Positions 63,854 through 64,000 of a stretch of DNA of 64,000 bases are shown one piece after another. The translations under genes and the position numbers were made by a program. The notes beneath the pieces were generated by a model. The model was not told the DNA's origin. It made no database searches and saw only the letters and a list, made by a program, of their open reading frames with translations. Source of the stretch: Rhodospirillales bacterium (lineage in GTDB: Bacteria; Pseudomonadota; Alphaproteobacteria; Rhodospirillales; Shumkoniaceae). How positions within the stretch are numbered: position 1 is the stretch's first letter; each line of letters begins with the position of its first letter. The stretch spans positions 62,001 to 126,000 of the forward strand of contig JACZKS010000159.1 of assembly GCA_014859895.1 (NCBI GenBank), written 5' to 3'.

Positions 63854-64000
63854 CCAACCGGCGGCCGAGCCCCGGACCGCAGGACGAGGCGTTCATCGTC
63901 AACCCGGTGGTCATCCGCAACGAGCGCGGCCTGCATGCCCGGGCCGCCAGCAAATTCGTCAAGCTGGTCACCGGCTTCGAGGCCGACGTCACCGTGACCA
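63850..64000 (+). CDS. HPr family phosphocarrier protein, truncated by window edge
   Basis: Manual translation MTNRRPSPGPQDEAFIVNPVVIRNERGLHARAASKFVKLVTGFEADVTVT; GLHARAASKFV active-site motif; ATGA overlap with the EIIA stop. Confidence 0.95.
   Translation, partial: MTNRRPSPGPQDEAFIVNPVVIRNERGLHARAASKFVKLVTGFEADVTVT

Overview
A 64 kb, GC-rich chromosomal window from what looks like an alphaproteobacterium (Rhodospirillales-like gene content and order; this is inference). Most of it is core genome: rpmH-rnpA-yidD-yidC-engB-argB, dapD-dapE, fmt-truA, def, rmuC, a QmcA-like SPFH protein with NfeD, recR-ybaB-dnaX with the SRP RNA, nudC, pheA, kdsB, yejABEF, gltBD, pckA, and chvI-chvG-hprK-rapZ-EIIA(Man)-HPr. 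The main accessory region (about 19.1-26.5 kb) lies between fmt and def. It encodes a GntR regulator, a split UxaA/SuyAB-type hydroxyacid lyase, a tripartite tricarboxylate transporter (TctC-TctA-TctB), a small lipoprotein and a LarA-like (DUF2088) protein. Other points of interest: a nested-palindrome MITE/REPIN-like element (33111-33250) that supplies the stop codon of chrA; an UppP/BacA homologue with altered catalytic motifs and an 11-bp inverted repeat around its start codon; and a G8 tract in the dnaX linker. The ORF track misses rpmH (44 aa), the SRP RNA and the edge-truncated histidine kinase and HPr genes. It also contains many antisense shadow ORFs caused by high GC. No rRNA, tRNA, CRISPR array or transposase gene was recognised. 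All assignments come from reading the sequence; no database search was run.
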